Positions 1 to 12,366 are shown, numbered from the stretch's first letter. The stretch: DNA of 64,000 bases from Hydrangea macrophylla (GCA_033977485.1 CM066987.1:84997588-85061587), one strand, 5' to 3'. Numbers and translations: made by a program. Notes: generated by a model not told the origin, from the letters alone.

Positions 1-237
1 CTTTATTGTGATAATAGTGGGGCAGTGGCTCAGTCCAAGGAGCCAAGGAACCACGGAAAGGGGAAGCACGTAGAGCAGAAATATCATCTTATCCGAGATA
101 TTGTTCAACATGGAGATGTGACTGTCACCAAGATTGCCACCGCTGACAATCTTGCTGATCCGTTTAAAAAGGCCTTGCCACCGAAGGTCTTTGATTGTCA
201 TCTAGATAGTCTAAGTCTCAGATGTAATCCTGTATAA
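1..237 (+). CDS. Copia polyprotein, C-terminal end of RNase H (partial, 5' end outside window)
   Basis: The open frame enters from the left edge and ends at TAA 235-237. It begins LYCDNSGAVAQ and continues through a KGKHVEQKYHLIRD segment and a TADNLADPFKKALP segment. These are the last conserved blocks of Ty1/copia RNase H (the D-N-x-A/G block, the H-V-x-x-x-H-like block and the ADxxTKxL-like block). This domain removes the RNA template during reverse transcription in virus-like particles. A purine-rich tract (about 250-258) and an LTR follow directly, as expected at the 3' end of an element. The visible part has no stop, so this copy may be fairly young; everything upstream is outside the window. 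Confidence 0.9.
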   Translation, partial: LYCDNSGAVAQSKEPRNHGKGKHVEQKYHLIRDIVQHGDVTVTKIATADNLADPFKKALPPKVFDCHLDSLSLRCNPV

Positions 238-258
238 TTGTGAGTGCAAGTGGGAGTT

Positions 259-1760
259 TGTTGGGTTTGTCCCCTCAAACCATTACTTTATGTATTAGAC
301 GTTAGCCATTTAATATATGGATATCAGCTTTGCATTTCATTATGCATGTTTCTTTCACGAGATGATTGTTTAATCCTTAAGTATCATATTAAGTAATTCG
401 TGTATGTATGGGATGCATACAATGGATACAGATTACTATATTCATTGATACTTAGAACTTATCACAGTGGATGATGAGACTGGATATATCATCAGGTTTA
501 CATTGTAGCATGATTGACTACCATTGGATAGAGTGATGAATCTCAATCACTAGAGTGTAACTCTTAGTTAATATGCTAGTGCTTATAGTGCATTGACGGA
601 CCTGAGCTTTCCTATTGACACTTAAGGCTGTCAACAGTCAATAGGAACTCATAACTTATATAAGGTACGTGTTCTCAATCTTGAGACGATTATGAACACA
701 GACTGTGGATATGACTGCTTTGACTTACCAATCAGTGAAGTCTATAAAAGATCAACACCTGGGTATCTTGGGTATGTCATGTTCATAAGGTTGTGAACAT
801 ATAATGTCAAGATAGAATCTACCCTCTGATTCAGAGTAAGCATTCCCTTGAGTATGTCACCAAGTTGATTACTGAGTACTACAGTCTTGTTGATAAGAGT
901 TATCAACATATTTGGTAATCATGAAAGGTGAGTGGGACTCAAGGAATTCAAGAAGTAATCATGATTCAGGTTGACAGTGACCGTTTATCCGACTACCTGA
1001 ATATGATTGCGAATGCTGATGGTAGAGGGACATTAGTACAACATACATGTCTAGTTATCGCTTCGGATATGTTCTTTTGCGTTGGAGTTCAGTTATCGTT
1101 TTATAGTGAAGTAAACGTTAACTGATTAGTCGATCAATTTGCTGATCAAAGAGTTTGGTCATGTGAATTAATCAACTGATCTGAGCCAATAATAAAGAGC
1201 TTAGGAGGTCCCACTCTTAGCTCCGCCAGGATGCTTGGAAAGGCACATGAGGATCTTGTCAAAGCAGGTTCGATCGATCGAAGTAGTCTCGATCGATTGA
1301 AATCTTGACATGTTCGATCGATTGAAAGTGCTTCGATCGATTGAAGGTTCGATCAATCGAGATAACTTCGATCGGTCGAACATAGGTCAGTTCTGGGAAT
1401 CTAAAAATAGGGCAACTGCGTACTGAATATTTCTAATCGTCATTTTTATACGTAAAAGCTGCAGAAACTATTTAGGTTTCCTAAAACCTTCTCTATTTTC
1501 TCTATTAGGGTTTCCACCAACCCTAGCCTCTTTGGGAGCATCCTCAGGAGTCATAAGAGTGAAGACCATCTAATGTAAGCTGCTGAAAGTTAGAGATTTC
1601 AGAATTGGGTTCAAGACACTAAGGTATAACTCTTGTCCCCTCTTGTACGCATCTATGGAATTGACGAGTAGTAGATCCTGGGCTACCAACAAGTTTTTGA
1701 AACATAATCTTTCCGCTATGTATTTAAATTGAAATTTAAACCTGTTTTTCCTTCACCAAC
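259..1760 (+). mobile_element. 3' LTR of a Copia retrotransposon
   Basis: It starts TGTTGGGTTTGT right after the polypurine tract that follows the Copia stop codon. The right end is uncertain: CCAACA at 1686-1691 would mirror the start, but the pyrimidine-rich stretch ending CACCAAC near 1760 resembles usual Copia LTR ends better. The interior is non-coding, with a palindrome cluster at 1268-1381 and a leader-like segment near 1480-1560. Small ORFs inside are not credible genes. The matching 5' LTR is outside the window, so identity and target duplication cannot be checked. Confidence 0.75.
1268..1381. repeat. Cluster of TCGATCGATTGA palindromic motifs within the Copia LTR
   Basis: About seven copies of the near-palindrome TCGATCGATTGA lie within about 115 bases, separated by unrelated spacers of irregular length. 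Some copies are the perfect form CGATCGATCG and some the mirrored form TCGATCAATCGA. They are not a simple tandem array, since only the motif is conserved. Function is unknown. Confidence 0.85.
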
Positions 1761-2403
1761 GGGACTCCAATCCGACAGCGGCACGCCGGCGACCCATCCC
1801 CCTACCTGCGGCTGTGGCTCAGTGAGTGAGGTATGATGTTGACATTACTCTCACATTCTCGATTTCTCTCTCTCAAGTCTCAACCTCTGGCTCTAATCTC
1901 TCTTGAATCTTACTTCTGTTCTATCACAGATCAAAGACCCAAGGGTTTTGAGTCTTTGACTTGAATCTTCATAATAATCACAGAGGTACCAACTGTTTTT
2001 TTTTTTTTTGAATTCCAAATGTTCTTGAATCTATTCTAGATCTTGAATACTAAATGTTATTATTATTATATTTTATAGATCTAGAGTAACAGCATTTCAC
2101 TGTATTTGTGTGTGTATGAAAATATATAAATTAGGGTACAAGGATCAAGTGATCAACTAAATGTGAAGAGGAATTCTGAACTCTTCCCCCAAATTCTAAA
2201 CTTCACACAAAATAAGGATTATGTCCTCTCTAGTCTCTATGATAGTTTGATAACAAAGTTAGGTAACATATTGTTAGAGCTTTTTATTTTGAGTGGTCTC
2301 GGACTCTCGGGTTTTATGCCTCTTTTGTTTTTTTTTTTTTTTTTCCCATTTTGTTGGCATTATCTGCATTTCATCATAAAGTTGTTCCTTACTTCCTTTA
2401 ATT

Positions 2404-2660
2404 ACTGTTGTTCTTGCAAAATGGATATAACTAATGGTCAAACATGTAGTTAACTAATTCATTTGTTCTTGTTCTTGCAAAATGGATATAACTAATGGTC
2501 AAACATGTAGTTAATTAACATCCTTGTTCCTTGATTACCAAATGGACATCTTCAAACGTTTCGTTGATTACCAAACATGTAGTTTACTAATTCCTTTGTT
2601 CTTGTTCTTGCCAAATGGATATAACTAATGGTCAAACATGTAGTTAACTAACATCCTTGA
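2404..2660 (+). repeat. Degenerate tandem repeat upstream of hAT transposase
   Basis: A unit with the words TTGTTCTTGC, AAATGGATATAACTAATGG and TCAAACATGTAGTTAACTAA occurs three times (about 2411-2455, 2466-2517, 2597-2652). A shortened, diverged fourth version lies around 2530-2590. It lies in the presumed 5' or intronic region of the hAT gene. No coding signal. Confidence 0.8.
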
Positions 2661-2663
2661 TTC

Positions 2664-3835
2664 CTTGATTGGGGTATTGATAAAGTGTTACCCATTACTA
2701 TCGATAATGCTAGTTCTAATGATGTGGCAGTTGCATACTTAAAGAAGAGGTTTGACACTTGGGGTACAAATATGTTAAGTGGTAAGTATCTTCATGTGAG
2801 GTGCGCAGCACATATTATAAACCTTGTGGTTATTGATGGTGTCAAAGAAGTAGGTGAGTCTGTTGCTCGAGTTCGTGGGGCTGTGTGATTTGTTAGGCAA
2901 TCACCCGCTAGATTGAGAAGATTCAAAGAGTGTGTAGAGTTTGAGAAGATTGAGAGTAAGAAATTGTTATGCTTTGATGTTCCCACTAGATGGAACTCCA
3001 CATATTTAATGTTAGATACTGCTGAGAAGTTTGAGAGAGACTTTGAGAGATATAGTTTGCAAGATTCAACTTATAGCTCTGATCTAATGGCTAGTGAAGG
3101 AAAAGGGGTGCCAAGTGAAGAAGATTGGGCTAATGTAAGGCCTTTAGTTCGATTTTTAGAACACTTTTATCATCTAAACGTGAGGATCTCTGGCTCTTTA
3201 TATGTCACATCCAATTCATTCGTCAGTGAAATTGGTGATGTTTTGACTTTGTTGAAAGAGATGCAATCTAGTGATGATATTGAAATGAGTTTTATGGTAA
3301 CAAAGATGACGGCTACGTATGACAAGTATTGGGGAGATCCAGAAAAGATGAACTTATTGATTTTTGTTGCTATGGTATTGGATCCCCGCCATAAGTTTGG
3401 GTTTGTATAGTTTGCCATTAAAAAAATGTATGGGGAATTTGGGGGACACATCCTCTATTCGTTCATGAAAGATGCAACATATAATTTGTTTAAAGAGTAT
3501 CAACAACTACTCGCACCCCAATCCACTACAACTTCATCTTCATCTTCCCGACCATCAACGAGGCAATCTAGTATGACAATGGATGTGGAGCCTACTAGTA
3601 GGAGGAGAGATTTAATGAAGAAAGAGTACAATCAGTTTAAACTTGATAGTGGGAATGTGGATGCTAAGTCAGAATTGGATAGGTACCTTGGTGAGGCTAT
3701 CGAGGAGGATGATGATACCTTTGACATCTTGAAGTCGTGGAAGGTAAATTTGCCTCGATTTCCTATTCTTGCATATATGGCCCGTGATGTAGAGTTGCTG
3801 AATATTGCAAATGACTCCAATGTTGTAGATCTTTG
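2664..3835 (+). pseudogene. hAT transposase (zinc finger BED/RICESLEEPER-like), C-terminal two thirds, broken
   Basis: Translation shows consecutive hAT family blocks: ITIDNASSNDVAVAYLK (strand with a catalytic-type Asp), HVRCAAHIINLVV (the conserved C..H segment), FDVPTRWNSTYLML (the conserved W and RWNST), then a DUF4413/RNase-H-like block, then SELDRYLGEAIEE and the C-terminal hAT dimerisation region (FDILKSWKVN, FPILAYMARDVE). The enzyme would cut and paste its own element. It is inactive: TGA at 2886-2888, TAG at 3408-3410, and the N-terminal BED zinc finger is not visible. The dimerisation domain stops early at DSNVVDL, before the usual terminal segment. Homology to the family is clear; function is lost. 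Confidence 0.9.
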
Positions 3836-4037
3836 AAGGTGTTGAAGATTGGTATAAGTAGGAGTGCAGCGGGGAACTTCTAGTCTTTTGCTTATGTGAA
3901 ATGTTTTATTTACTTGGTTCATGGATAATGTATTAATGTTTAAGTTTGAGACTATTTTATATTTTATTGTGGTGAATCTGGTGATGTATTAATGTAATGT
4001 TCATGTATGTGGTTGCCTGGTTGGTAACTTGGACAAA

Positions 4038-4165
4038 CAATTCAGTTATTGCTCTTGTTTGTTGTATTTGTGGCTTGTATTGGTGTAACTTGGTCAACAG
4101 GTGAAGTATTATTCCTCTTGTTTGTTGTACTTGTAGCTTGTGTTGGTGTAACTTGGTGAACAGGT
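4038..4165 (+). repeat. Two-copy tandem repeat, about 73 bp, in hAT 3' region
   Basis: The segment from CTCTTGTTTGTTGTATTTG through GTAACTTGGTCAACAGGT recurs immediately downstream with few changes (ending GGTGAACAGGTC). It lies between the transposase stop and the 3' end of the hAT element. Non-coding. Confidence 0.75.
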
Positions 4166-4598
4166 CAAGAAGAGGAGAAGGGAAGAGAATTGCAAAATTC
4201 TTCTAATTTTGTTTTCCTTCATTTTATTTCTCTGTGTGTGAGCGTATCCTCTTCAATAAAAAAAAAACAAATGGGTTTTAATTGGTATTGTTTTTTCCAA
4301 CTCTTACTGAATCCATGAAGATAAACCCGAAAAGGAAAGGAGGAAAAATTTGGAATGTGAAAAAAAAAAAACAGAACCTCAAAGTGGTGAATCTGTACTA
4401 ATTTACTATACGTAATTTTTCCTATAAAAAAAAAATTCAGTTGAGTTTCAACATGAAGTTTCGACCCGAACCCGAAGTTAAATTTTGAAATCGCACTATA
4501 TTTTCAAAGTTTATTTCAGTTCGAATTTTGGTACCAAAATTCTCAACCCGAACTGAACTTTTCAGTTCGAAACCGAACCAACTGTTTGCCCACCCCTA

Positions 4599-5944
4599 CA
4601 AACAACAATAAGACTAATAGTTAGAAAGTTAAAAATACATCATATGGATGAAAAAGTTATTGTTAACAACACCCCAAATCAATAGTTATGCAATGGAGGA
4701 AAAGTGTTTTACAACAAATAAAGAGTTATTCAACAGATATTAGAGCATGAAGACCAAACATACATTCCGGGGGATTAAAAAAATGCAGAACAATGGTGTC
4801 CTAGGGTTGTAGAACAATATTGTTGTATGTACCAACAGCGAGATGATTGCCCAACAGAATGGATGAACAATTTTAGACTATTAATTGTGAATTTGAGGAG
4901 AAATTAGAGTTTATATTGCTATAGTAGGATGGTTGCAGAAATCTTATTTTGGTCTATTTCTAACTCTTTGTGCTAATTAATTATATATATACTTGTATTT
5001 GTTTTTTGTTTTTTATTTTTTGTTTTTAAATTTGTCGATATTTTGTGATTGGGCAAATATACTATAATGGTTTGGCAAAAAATCATGGTAGGTGTTTAGA
5101 ATATATATATTTATAGATATAATATTTTCTCTAATTATAAGCATTATGATATCACACAATTTTTTTTACTAAAATTCTGTGAATTAGTTTTACAATTTGG
5201 ATTGTATAAAATTTTAAAAAGTCATTTGTGAATATAAGTAGAAATTCACAAAAAAAAATGACACATGGATAAGTTAAGGATTTCTCATTTTAAATGGAAT
5301 AGAACTTATTAATAGAAATTTAAAAATTTGTCTAGAATATACACATATTTGATATTCGATTAGATATGAGACCGTGCAAATGTAAGGGATATGCGAGAAA
5401 CAAAAACACGGTGAAGGTTTAAGTGATAATTGTACGTATATAATACAAAGAGTGTGGAGAATAAAATATTACAAATTAATAAAGAGAATTCTACTTCATA
5501 GAATTCATTGTTGATTTTAATCAGTAGAGGCATTTATTATGGATTACATATTTAGCTTTTAGTTTAGGAGTAAAACTAAATCCCAAAGATGATGGATGAA
5601 GGGGTTAAAAATTTCCGAATCATTCGAATAACTTGTTTGCACATATTAGTCTAATGATAAAATATGGTATTAAGAAAATGAAATGAGGCAATCCATATTT
5701 CATGAAACTTAAATGTTAACAAAAAGACAACCAAACATTGTTTATTTCGATCAAGTCCTCCACAAACAGATGGATGCAAAATTCGTGAACTCCAACTTAT
5801 TCAAACTACTACAAACATTAATGTTCATTGTTCTAATCCATAAACATTAGCAACCAATCAAAGCAAAAAACTTATGTGTTCCTGATAATCTTCTTTAGTG
5901 AATAAAAAAACATCCTACATACACAAATAGACATAGTTACTATA
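4599..5944. other. AT-rich non-coding DNA, no recognised feature
   Basis: I see no credible ORF, terminal repeat, primer-binding site or RNA gene here. The stretch is AT-rich with homopolymer runs. It separates the hAT end from the tandem LTR-like modules. Confidence 0.6.
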
Positions 5945-7258
5945 TGACAGTTGTTTGCACCCAAAAAAACATTTTTTAAAGTTAAAATTTGCACAGGCCG
6001 ATTATGATTTTTTAATCGGACTCAAGAGACCGATCATGAAAATTAGGGGCCAAGTAACTGGGTCAAATTTGGTAGGGCCGAATGAGTTTTGCTCGGGCTG
6101 TACTCATTTTAAATCAGACTGTTCACATTTATTTGGGCTAACTACATTCAGACTGATTACCAGTTGATCAGGTTGTGTGATATATCGCATTCGGATTTCA
6201 AGGTTGCCAACATAGACATATTTACATGGTGGGACCAAGGAAATGGTGAAACAAGACCGGTACACTCCACCATGGGCCAGTCCAATCAATCTGACTGCAA
6301 TTCGGTGATGTGGCTATATGGTTGACATTAATTTAATCGGGCTATGCATGTCTGTCACCATGATTGGTATATCAATGACCATATCCATTTGATCCATCAG
6401 CACGTGGAGGAAGCTTTGTTTAGTCATGATTTCTTTGCATCGGGTTACGTAATGATTTAGCATTCCAATGTTGCGGCTACTTTTTAGAAATCTGATACGA
6501 CGGGGTCCACTTATGGGAGGAATATCAATCCCTACAAACTCTCTAGAGATAATATTTCCATATTTCATCAAGCTAATATCTTAAGATATGGAAGTATTAT
6601 CTGTTATGGAAAGATAATATTAATATGTATGTATATCTTTTACTTGGAGGGGAAGTCAGCCGAACCAAGAACCGATTAAAACCAGATTCAAGATACATAT
6701 ACACACATATATATATATGTATATATATTATTCAAGATATGGCATTTTATATAAGATAATGAGGTAAAATCTGGTATTTTTTACCAGATTATTATTCATC
6801 AGATTATTTCTTGTCTTATCTCTACTTCCATGGCCGCTATTAATAAGCAGGCTGGCCAAACTGTAAAGGCACTCTGCGTCAACCTCGAAAACAACATTCA
6901 AACATGCATTCTTTAGCATTCTTTTTGTTTCTCTAGCACTCTAGTTCTTATTAGCAATTTTACCTTCCTTGTAATTTTGCTTATTTCAATTAAATAAAAT
7001 TTAGCTTTATTTTGTGTCTCTTAATCTTATTTCATCACTTGATAGACTTGTGTGCTTTAACACTATCTAGGGACCTTTAGGTGAGGGTACTTTCCTACTC
7101 ACCTTTCACAATCGTCTCTTAAAAGTTAGATTATGAAAACTTTGTGTATCACTCACACAAGTAGTTTTAGGAAATTTTGTCTTTGTAAGTTTGGGTCTAC
7201 CTCACAAGGCTCTAGCACGCCCGAACCACAAAATATAGCAAATAACAGTAGAATGCAA
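5945..7258 (+). mobile_element. LTR-like module, copy 1 of a tandem pair
   Basis: It starts TGACAGTTGTTTGC and ends near CAGTAGAATGCA. It matches the next module (7273-8657) along its length with indels. Shared landmarks in order are: alternating TTTTAATCGGACT / GACCGAT words, an ACCAGATTATTATTCATCAG block, a TATA-like box, AATAAA near 6990, a TACTTTCCTACTCACC block, the small hairpin CTTTGTGTATCACTCACACAAG (about 7140-7161) and a GCTCTAGCACGCCCG block. A TATA box followed by polyadenylation signals with no coding region is the layout of an LTR. No internal domain, primer site or polypurine tract was recognised, so the class is inferred. Confidence 0.55.
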
Positions 7259-7272
7259 TAAAAAAAACCATA

Positions 7273-8657
7273 TGACAATTGTTTGCAAAAATGCATTTTT
7301 TTTAAGTTAAAATTTATATAAGTCCGATTGGAATATTTTAATCGGACTTAGAGACCGATTGCAAAAATTAGGGGTCAAGTGACTGGTTCAAAGTTGGTAG
7401 GGCCAATTGGTTTTTTAATCGGACTGATTACCATTTGATCGGGCTGAGTATAATATACAAATTTGGACTACCTCATGAGACCGATGTACATGATTAATCA
7501 CAGCCCGATCACGTTAATATTTTGGTCGGGCCGGCCATTGAAGATCATGATCGGGTTGCACTATATGCCCTTTAAATCTTCCAGCTTTGTGCCTATGGTG
7601 GGCCATGTGACAAGTTTGTCATGCCTTGAGCAGTGGCGTGAGTGAACTCCCATTTGGCTGAGGGATCATTCTATCGGGCTGAGTCTTTTGCTTTCTGGCT
7701 GACCATCAGCTGCCAGAACATTGGTTATATGGCCAACACTTGGTTATCACAATTGAAAAGGTGATGTGGTGGGCCCAATTCAAGTTACACGAATTTGGTA
7801 GGTCATGCTAGTAATACAATTCCATTCAGCCACACTCTTGGGTGGTAGATTTGATTATACTATAATTGGGAAGATATGGTAGGCTTATGTATTTGTGTCC
7901 ATTTCAATCACATCAATTAGAGGTCAACATGGAAACAAATACATATTGATGTGAATATATATTTTTATCTTGGTGCTCAAGATATGGAGGAGATTATCAG
8001 TTAAGGAAGGGATAATATTAGGGAAGATAGTATCAAATATTACCACTTTTGGTAAGTATATCTCTTACTTACAAAGGAAGCCAGCCGAATGAAGCCACGA
8101 AACGGACCGGAGACCATATATATATATATTATTCGAATATATGGAAGTTTTTATCAAACTGATATGGAAGAAATCTAGTATTTTTACCAGATTATTATCC
8201 ATCAGATATTTTCCTACCTTATCTAGAAGACCTCCATGACTGCTATAAATCAGCAGGCAGGCCAAGCAGTCAAATGACTCTGCGTCACCTCGACAAAAGC
8301 ATCCTAAACAACATTCAACAGCATTCAAATGCATTCTTAGTTTTTTTAGGCTTTCTTAGTTTTTTTTTAATCACAATCTCTTGTAATCTCTCATATGTTC
8401 AATTAAATAAAATATGTAGTTTATTTAATTCTTTTTTATTTCTTTCATCACTTGTATGGCTTGTGCACTTTAGTACTGCCATAGGATCTTAGGCCAAGGG
8501 TACTTTCCTACTTGGCCATCACAATAGCCCTGGTAAAAGTCAAATCTAAAGCCTTGTGTATCACTCACACAAGTGATATAGGAAATTAGTTTGCACAACC
8601 GAGCCCGTTTAGCTCTGGCACGCCCGCGCAAAACTAAACAACAGTAGAATACAGTAA
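7273..8657 (+). mobile_element. LTR-like module, copy 2 of a tandem pair
   Basis: It starts TGACAATTGTTTGC and ends near CAGTAGAATACAG. It is the second copy of the module described for 5945-7258, about 15 bases downstream. TATAAATCAGCAGG at about 8244 is a clean TATA box, and AATAAAATATG near 8406 is a polyadenylation-like signal. The CTTGTGTATCACTCACACAAG hairpin is kept at about 8552-8572. The two copies are clearly diverged by indels and substitutions. The Helitron RPA pseudogene tail begins about 70 bases to the right. Confidence 0.55.
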
Positions 8658-8726
8658 AGCTAAAATTAACGTATATGAAATAGATCTTACTATCTTGTGC
8701 AAATTCTTTTTCCTGGTGATTCCTCA

Positions 8727-10960
8727 ACGAAAAGTTCATCTTGAGCGATATTGTCTTCAATTGTATTCATTTTGATTTACTCACGTGCTCCTCTTGACAA
8801 TTTATCGCTTGATGGTGTTCCGAGATTTGTAGTGAATTCTTCAACTGAGTCAATTTGTAACTCTTTTGGAGGCATTGTTGATTTTTCCTCCAGCTAAATG
8901 TGACGTTAACTTAGAAATATCATATAATGCGCACCTAGAAAATTTAGTTCAAAAAATGAAGAAGGATAATACTAAATCGAAAATAACATAGAATCTCTCA
9001 AATGCTTTGAAGGAGATGATTACTCTTGAGGCAAAAATTGCAATTGTACACCTTCTGAATAGTGAAGTTTTGATGTCCTTTTAATATGTTAAAATCATTT
9101 AGCTTAATCTGGAAGGCGAACATCCTCCCCCTAATTTTCTCCAATGCACAACGTACCATAATTGGGCAATCTTCATTTGCATGTAATCATCATAGAGAAT
9201 ATGGTTGTTTAAAATGAAATAAGAACGTTAAACAATAACATATGTGATTTATAATTTCTTTAGAGTTAGTTACCTTCTCAGAAATTTGGATGAGATATGT
9301 AACTGGATACTGTAAATTATCTTCAATTTCCTTATCAAAAACAACCATTGTAGCTGACCCTGTGTAGTCTTCTACCTCAATAACCAACTTATACCTGTGT
9401 AATTATTAGTTAGAACAAAATATTCTATACTATAAAATAATTACTAAGTACGAAATGCTTACCTAGGGAGTGGATATTGAACTTCACGTTTACAAATATT
9501 ACACCAAAAGGTGGAATCATTTTCTTCGACCTTCTTTCGACAGTATTGCCATGACATGTAGTACCATCCATTATTTGTGTCAACTTTCAAAACACTTGCT
9601 ATGCAAGTAAATACCTTTTCCTATTTGACAAAGTTTGAACATAAAATAGTTTGTAAGCTAATTTTTCATTACAAAGTTGATATGTACAACACAAAGTTGA
9701 TAAAGTCATAAGCACCAATGTTAGTTTGTTACCTGACAATCACTGTTTCTCATTAAGTCGATTATTTCAGCCAATCTCTTTCTATTCTTGAACATAGACT
9801 CCTCAATAGAATTTACACGCTTGGATGGTGTTGCAATTTCCTCAATTTGGGTACTTTGAATTTCATTACTTAATTCATGCAAGCAAAATGTGAGTATATC
9901 ATATAGAATGTGAGTTGATAAGAAAACTAAAGAACTAACTAAAATGCATCGTGAATTCATGTGATATGTATACCTCTCGATGTATTCAACAACTTCTGGA
10001 ATTTCTAGGTTGACATAAACTTTCGTTGCATTTGTTGATGATATACGAAAAACACCTATTATTATGAAAGCATACGTATGCATAAATTAGGCTAACACGT
10101 TAAACTTAATACAACAATAAATATGAAAAATATATATCAATAAACTTTTGATTATTCTATACATCATACTTTCTTAATATAATGACAAATCTTTCGTGTT
10201 AAAGTGAACATACCATTATACTTCTTAATCATTGTGGATGTAACAACCAATATAAATAGAAGAGAATTTGTTAAAGGAATATTGTCATCGATATCATAAG
10301 CTGCCTTACCCCAAAGTGTCACTTCTATAGAATTGCAACTGTGACATAGAAAATCAATAAAATAGTTAATAATAACAACAAAATAATTTAGACTATTGAA
10401 CATATGCAAAAAGATAGAAGGGAAAAAAAGAGAGTAAATAAGACACAGTAATATAAAGTATTTAAATTAATATTCCATAATAGTGAAAAACTTGACCAGT
10501 TATCTGTTAACTCAATCTCACTTTTCTTCAACATGTTTTCTCGTACACGTATTTCATGAATCGCGCTCTTCTTAGTCAACTGTCCAATAACATCTAAAAA
10601 ACACAAAATGAAATTAATACTATACGAAACAATTTTTCAAAGTCCATATACAACCAAATTTGAAACTAATACAAATTATCTAACTCAAACCTAGTGGAAT
10701 TGAAAATACCTGTCAAATATGTATCCACTTGAAAATGGGAGTGAATATCACTGAATTCCACAACTTCAAACTTATTGATTTTGAACTTATCATCTTCTCC
10801 GATAATGTTCTTCATAGTAGTTGCCACCATGAAGTTAATCATATAATCATGGTGAAGTGGTCTGAATTTGGCTTATTTGGACTAACGTTGAAATTTTCTA
10901 TATTTTGGTATTTGATTCTTACGAATGGAGGCATGAATGTGAGTATCATGTGAAAAATAA
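8727..10960 (-). pseudogene. Helitron-type RPA70-like (replication protein A large subunit) gene, C-terminal part
   Basis: Reading right to left, intron-separated blocks match the RPA1-like proteins carried by plant Helitrons. They are: the KFEVVEFSDIHSHF block (about 10710-10790); DVIGQLTKKSAIHEI (10560-10600); VTLWGKAAYDIDDN (10270-10320); the ISSTNATKVYVNLEIPE block (9990-10060); the C-terminal OB-fold zinc-ribbon segment with W-Y-Y, FWCNICK and YPLPR (9470-9600); VIEVEDYTGSATMVVFD (9340-9390); a GRMFAFQIKLNDFN block (9070-9130); and the tail MPPKELQIDSVEEF (8800-8890). The zinc ribbon has lost its first Cys pair (W-Q-Y-C instead of C-x2-C), and stops occur between blocks. RPA binds single-stranded DNA; in Helitrons it probably helps rolling-circle transposition. 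The N-terminal exon is now at 18222-18392 on the other strand. Confidence 0.85.
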
Positions 10961-11010
10961 AATTAAGAAAAATACATTTTTATAGGTTATAAAGTTAATA
11001 ACACATAAGT

Positions 11011-11013
<3 letters not shown>

Positions 11014-11057
<44 letters not shown>

Positions 11058-11058
11058 A
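11014..11058. repeat. Compound (AC)n(AT)n microsatellite
   Basis: An AC run passes directly into an AT run and ends against the 3' LTR of the Athila-like element. Its last five bases, ATAAT (11055-11059), form one arm of that element's target-site duplication. Confidence 0.95.
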
Positions 11059-11059
11059 T

Positions 11060-12366
11060 TGATGTTGTCAGAATCAAGATATAAAATGTATACTTTACTT
11101 TTCTAAAGATTTGTAGCAGTGAAAGTAAAGGTCGAACCCACAGAGATTGAAATACTACGACTCTTAATTTTAAAACCTAAATCTAATTAATTATGAAAAC
11201 GAGATTTTGATTTGAATTTTAATTAAATTAATGAAACTAATGAAATTAAATCTAAATTATAAAAGCGATTTGAAAGTGTTTTTATAAATATGTTTAAAGG
11301 AACCTAGGATTGCAAATCCACCACTAGCTTCATAATAGGAATATTTATGCATTCAATTAGATTATTAAGTTGGATGATAATGGGGAATTGTAGCTACAAG
11401 CCCAATTCCTCCGTCAAGAAAATAACTATGGTTCAAGCACCAACATAATCCATCTTCGGTTCGCACGAATTATCCCACACTAAACTAGGGTTGTGACATA
11501 ATCCGTCTAACCTAGGCATGGACTATTCGGATACTTGATAGCACAATTCAATTAAGCACTATTACATGTAAACAATCTATACAAGCACAACAAATATAGA
11601 TCATTGAGCACATCACAGTCAAATTAGATCTAAGACAAGAATAAACTTTGAAAGTAATGATTTAATCAATAGAAGTACGATTTATTTATAAAAATCCTCT
11701 AAACATGTAACTGTCATCCATACATAATAAATCTAAAAGGAAAGCATAAAATACACCCTATTACTTGGCTAGGGTTTCATTGAAACCCTAGATCTTGAGT
11801 TTAGTTGTCCATAGAAGCGGTAGATGGCAAGTAGTTGATGGAGGAGGCCATGGAAATCCTTGGTCTTCTTCTTATTCTCCTTACTTCCCTCCCTTCAATG
11901 GCTGAAAGGATGGTTGTATTTTGTGTGTATAATAATTGCCAACCCCTCAATTAAAGTAAAATAGGGTATATATAGATTTGTAACAAGTTTTGGAAGCTTT
12001 CCTAACCCGAAACGCACTAAAATTGCTATATTTTGCAATCTAGACGTAATTAGGAAGTTTCGTTTGCATAGGAATCATCAGTAGAGTGAAATACACGTAT
12101 TTGATTTTTGCATAGGTCGCGCGAGCGCGATATTGGGACCTCGCGCGAGCGATTTTGGGATCTTCGCGTGAGCGGGTCGCGCGCGCGATGTGGATTTTCT
12201 TGCTTCTTTTGCTCTGCTTTTTTACCCCATTTAACTTGGTTTACTTGATTTCTTCCAAAACCTGTCAGAAAATAGAAAACGAAGTAACAATATACAAAAA
12301 CAGGATAAAAAGGTACTAACGAACGCGTGTTAAGACGTATAAATAGGATTTGTTCTCTCCCGATCA
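11060..12366 (-). mobile_element. 3' LTR of a non-autonomous Athila-like Gypsy element (minus strand)
   Basis: Read on the minus strand it starts TGATCGG (12366) and ends CATCA (11060). By eye it is nearly identical to the plus-strand LTR at 18429-19747, apart from small indels and scattered substitutions. It contains a GCGCGAGCG cluster (12115-12190) and the leader-like text around 11780-11900. The polypurine tract GTTTGGGGGTG sits just upstream on the minus strand. The outer flank ATAAT is the reverse complement of the ATTAT flanking the 5' LTR, so both LTRs come from one insertion although they now point in opposite directions. Confidence 0.9.
12115..12190 (-). repeat. GC-rich GCTCGCGCGA motif cluster in the Athila-like 3' LTR
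   Basis: Several overlapping GCGCGAGCG / TCGCGCGAG words lie within about 75 bases of otherwise AT-rich DNA. The same cluster occurs in the 5' LTR (18607-18692), and an independent one lies in the internal region (14549-14752). The words are near-palindromic and CpG-dense. Confidence 0.9.

Larger units (their letters stand above)
1761..4598 (+). mobile_element. hAT-superfamily DNA transposon remnant (3' end preserved)
   Basis: This block holds a broken hAT transposase gene (2664-3835). It ends near 4598 in the terminal word GCCCACCCCTA, which read from the other strand is the TAGGGGTGGGC-type end common in plant hAT elements. The subterminal DNA (about 4440-4590) repeats words such as TTCAGTTCGAA and CAACCCGAAC, like hAT transposase-binding regions. 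The 5' terminal repeat is not visible; the Copia LTR lies where the 5' region should continue, so the Copia element may have inserted into or replaced it. An 8-bp target duplication cannot be tested. Confidence 0.7.

Noticed and set aside
1268..1381. CRISPR-like array of short repeats
   Set aside because: Motif is a 12-bp near-palindrome with spacers of irregular length inside a plant LTR; not a CRISPR array.
6314..6571. 85-codon minus ORF between LTR-like modules
   Set aside because: No domain, not conserved in the second module, and in a region matching non-coding LTR-like sequence.
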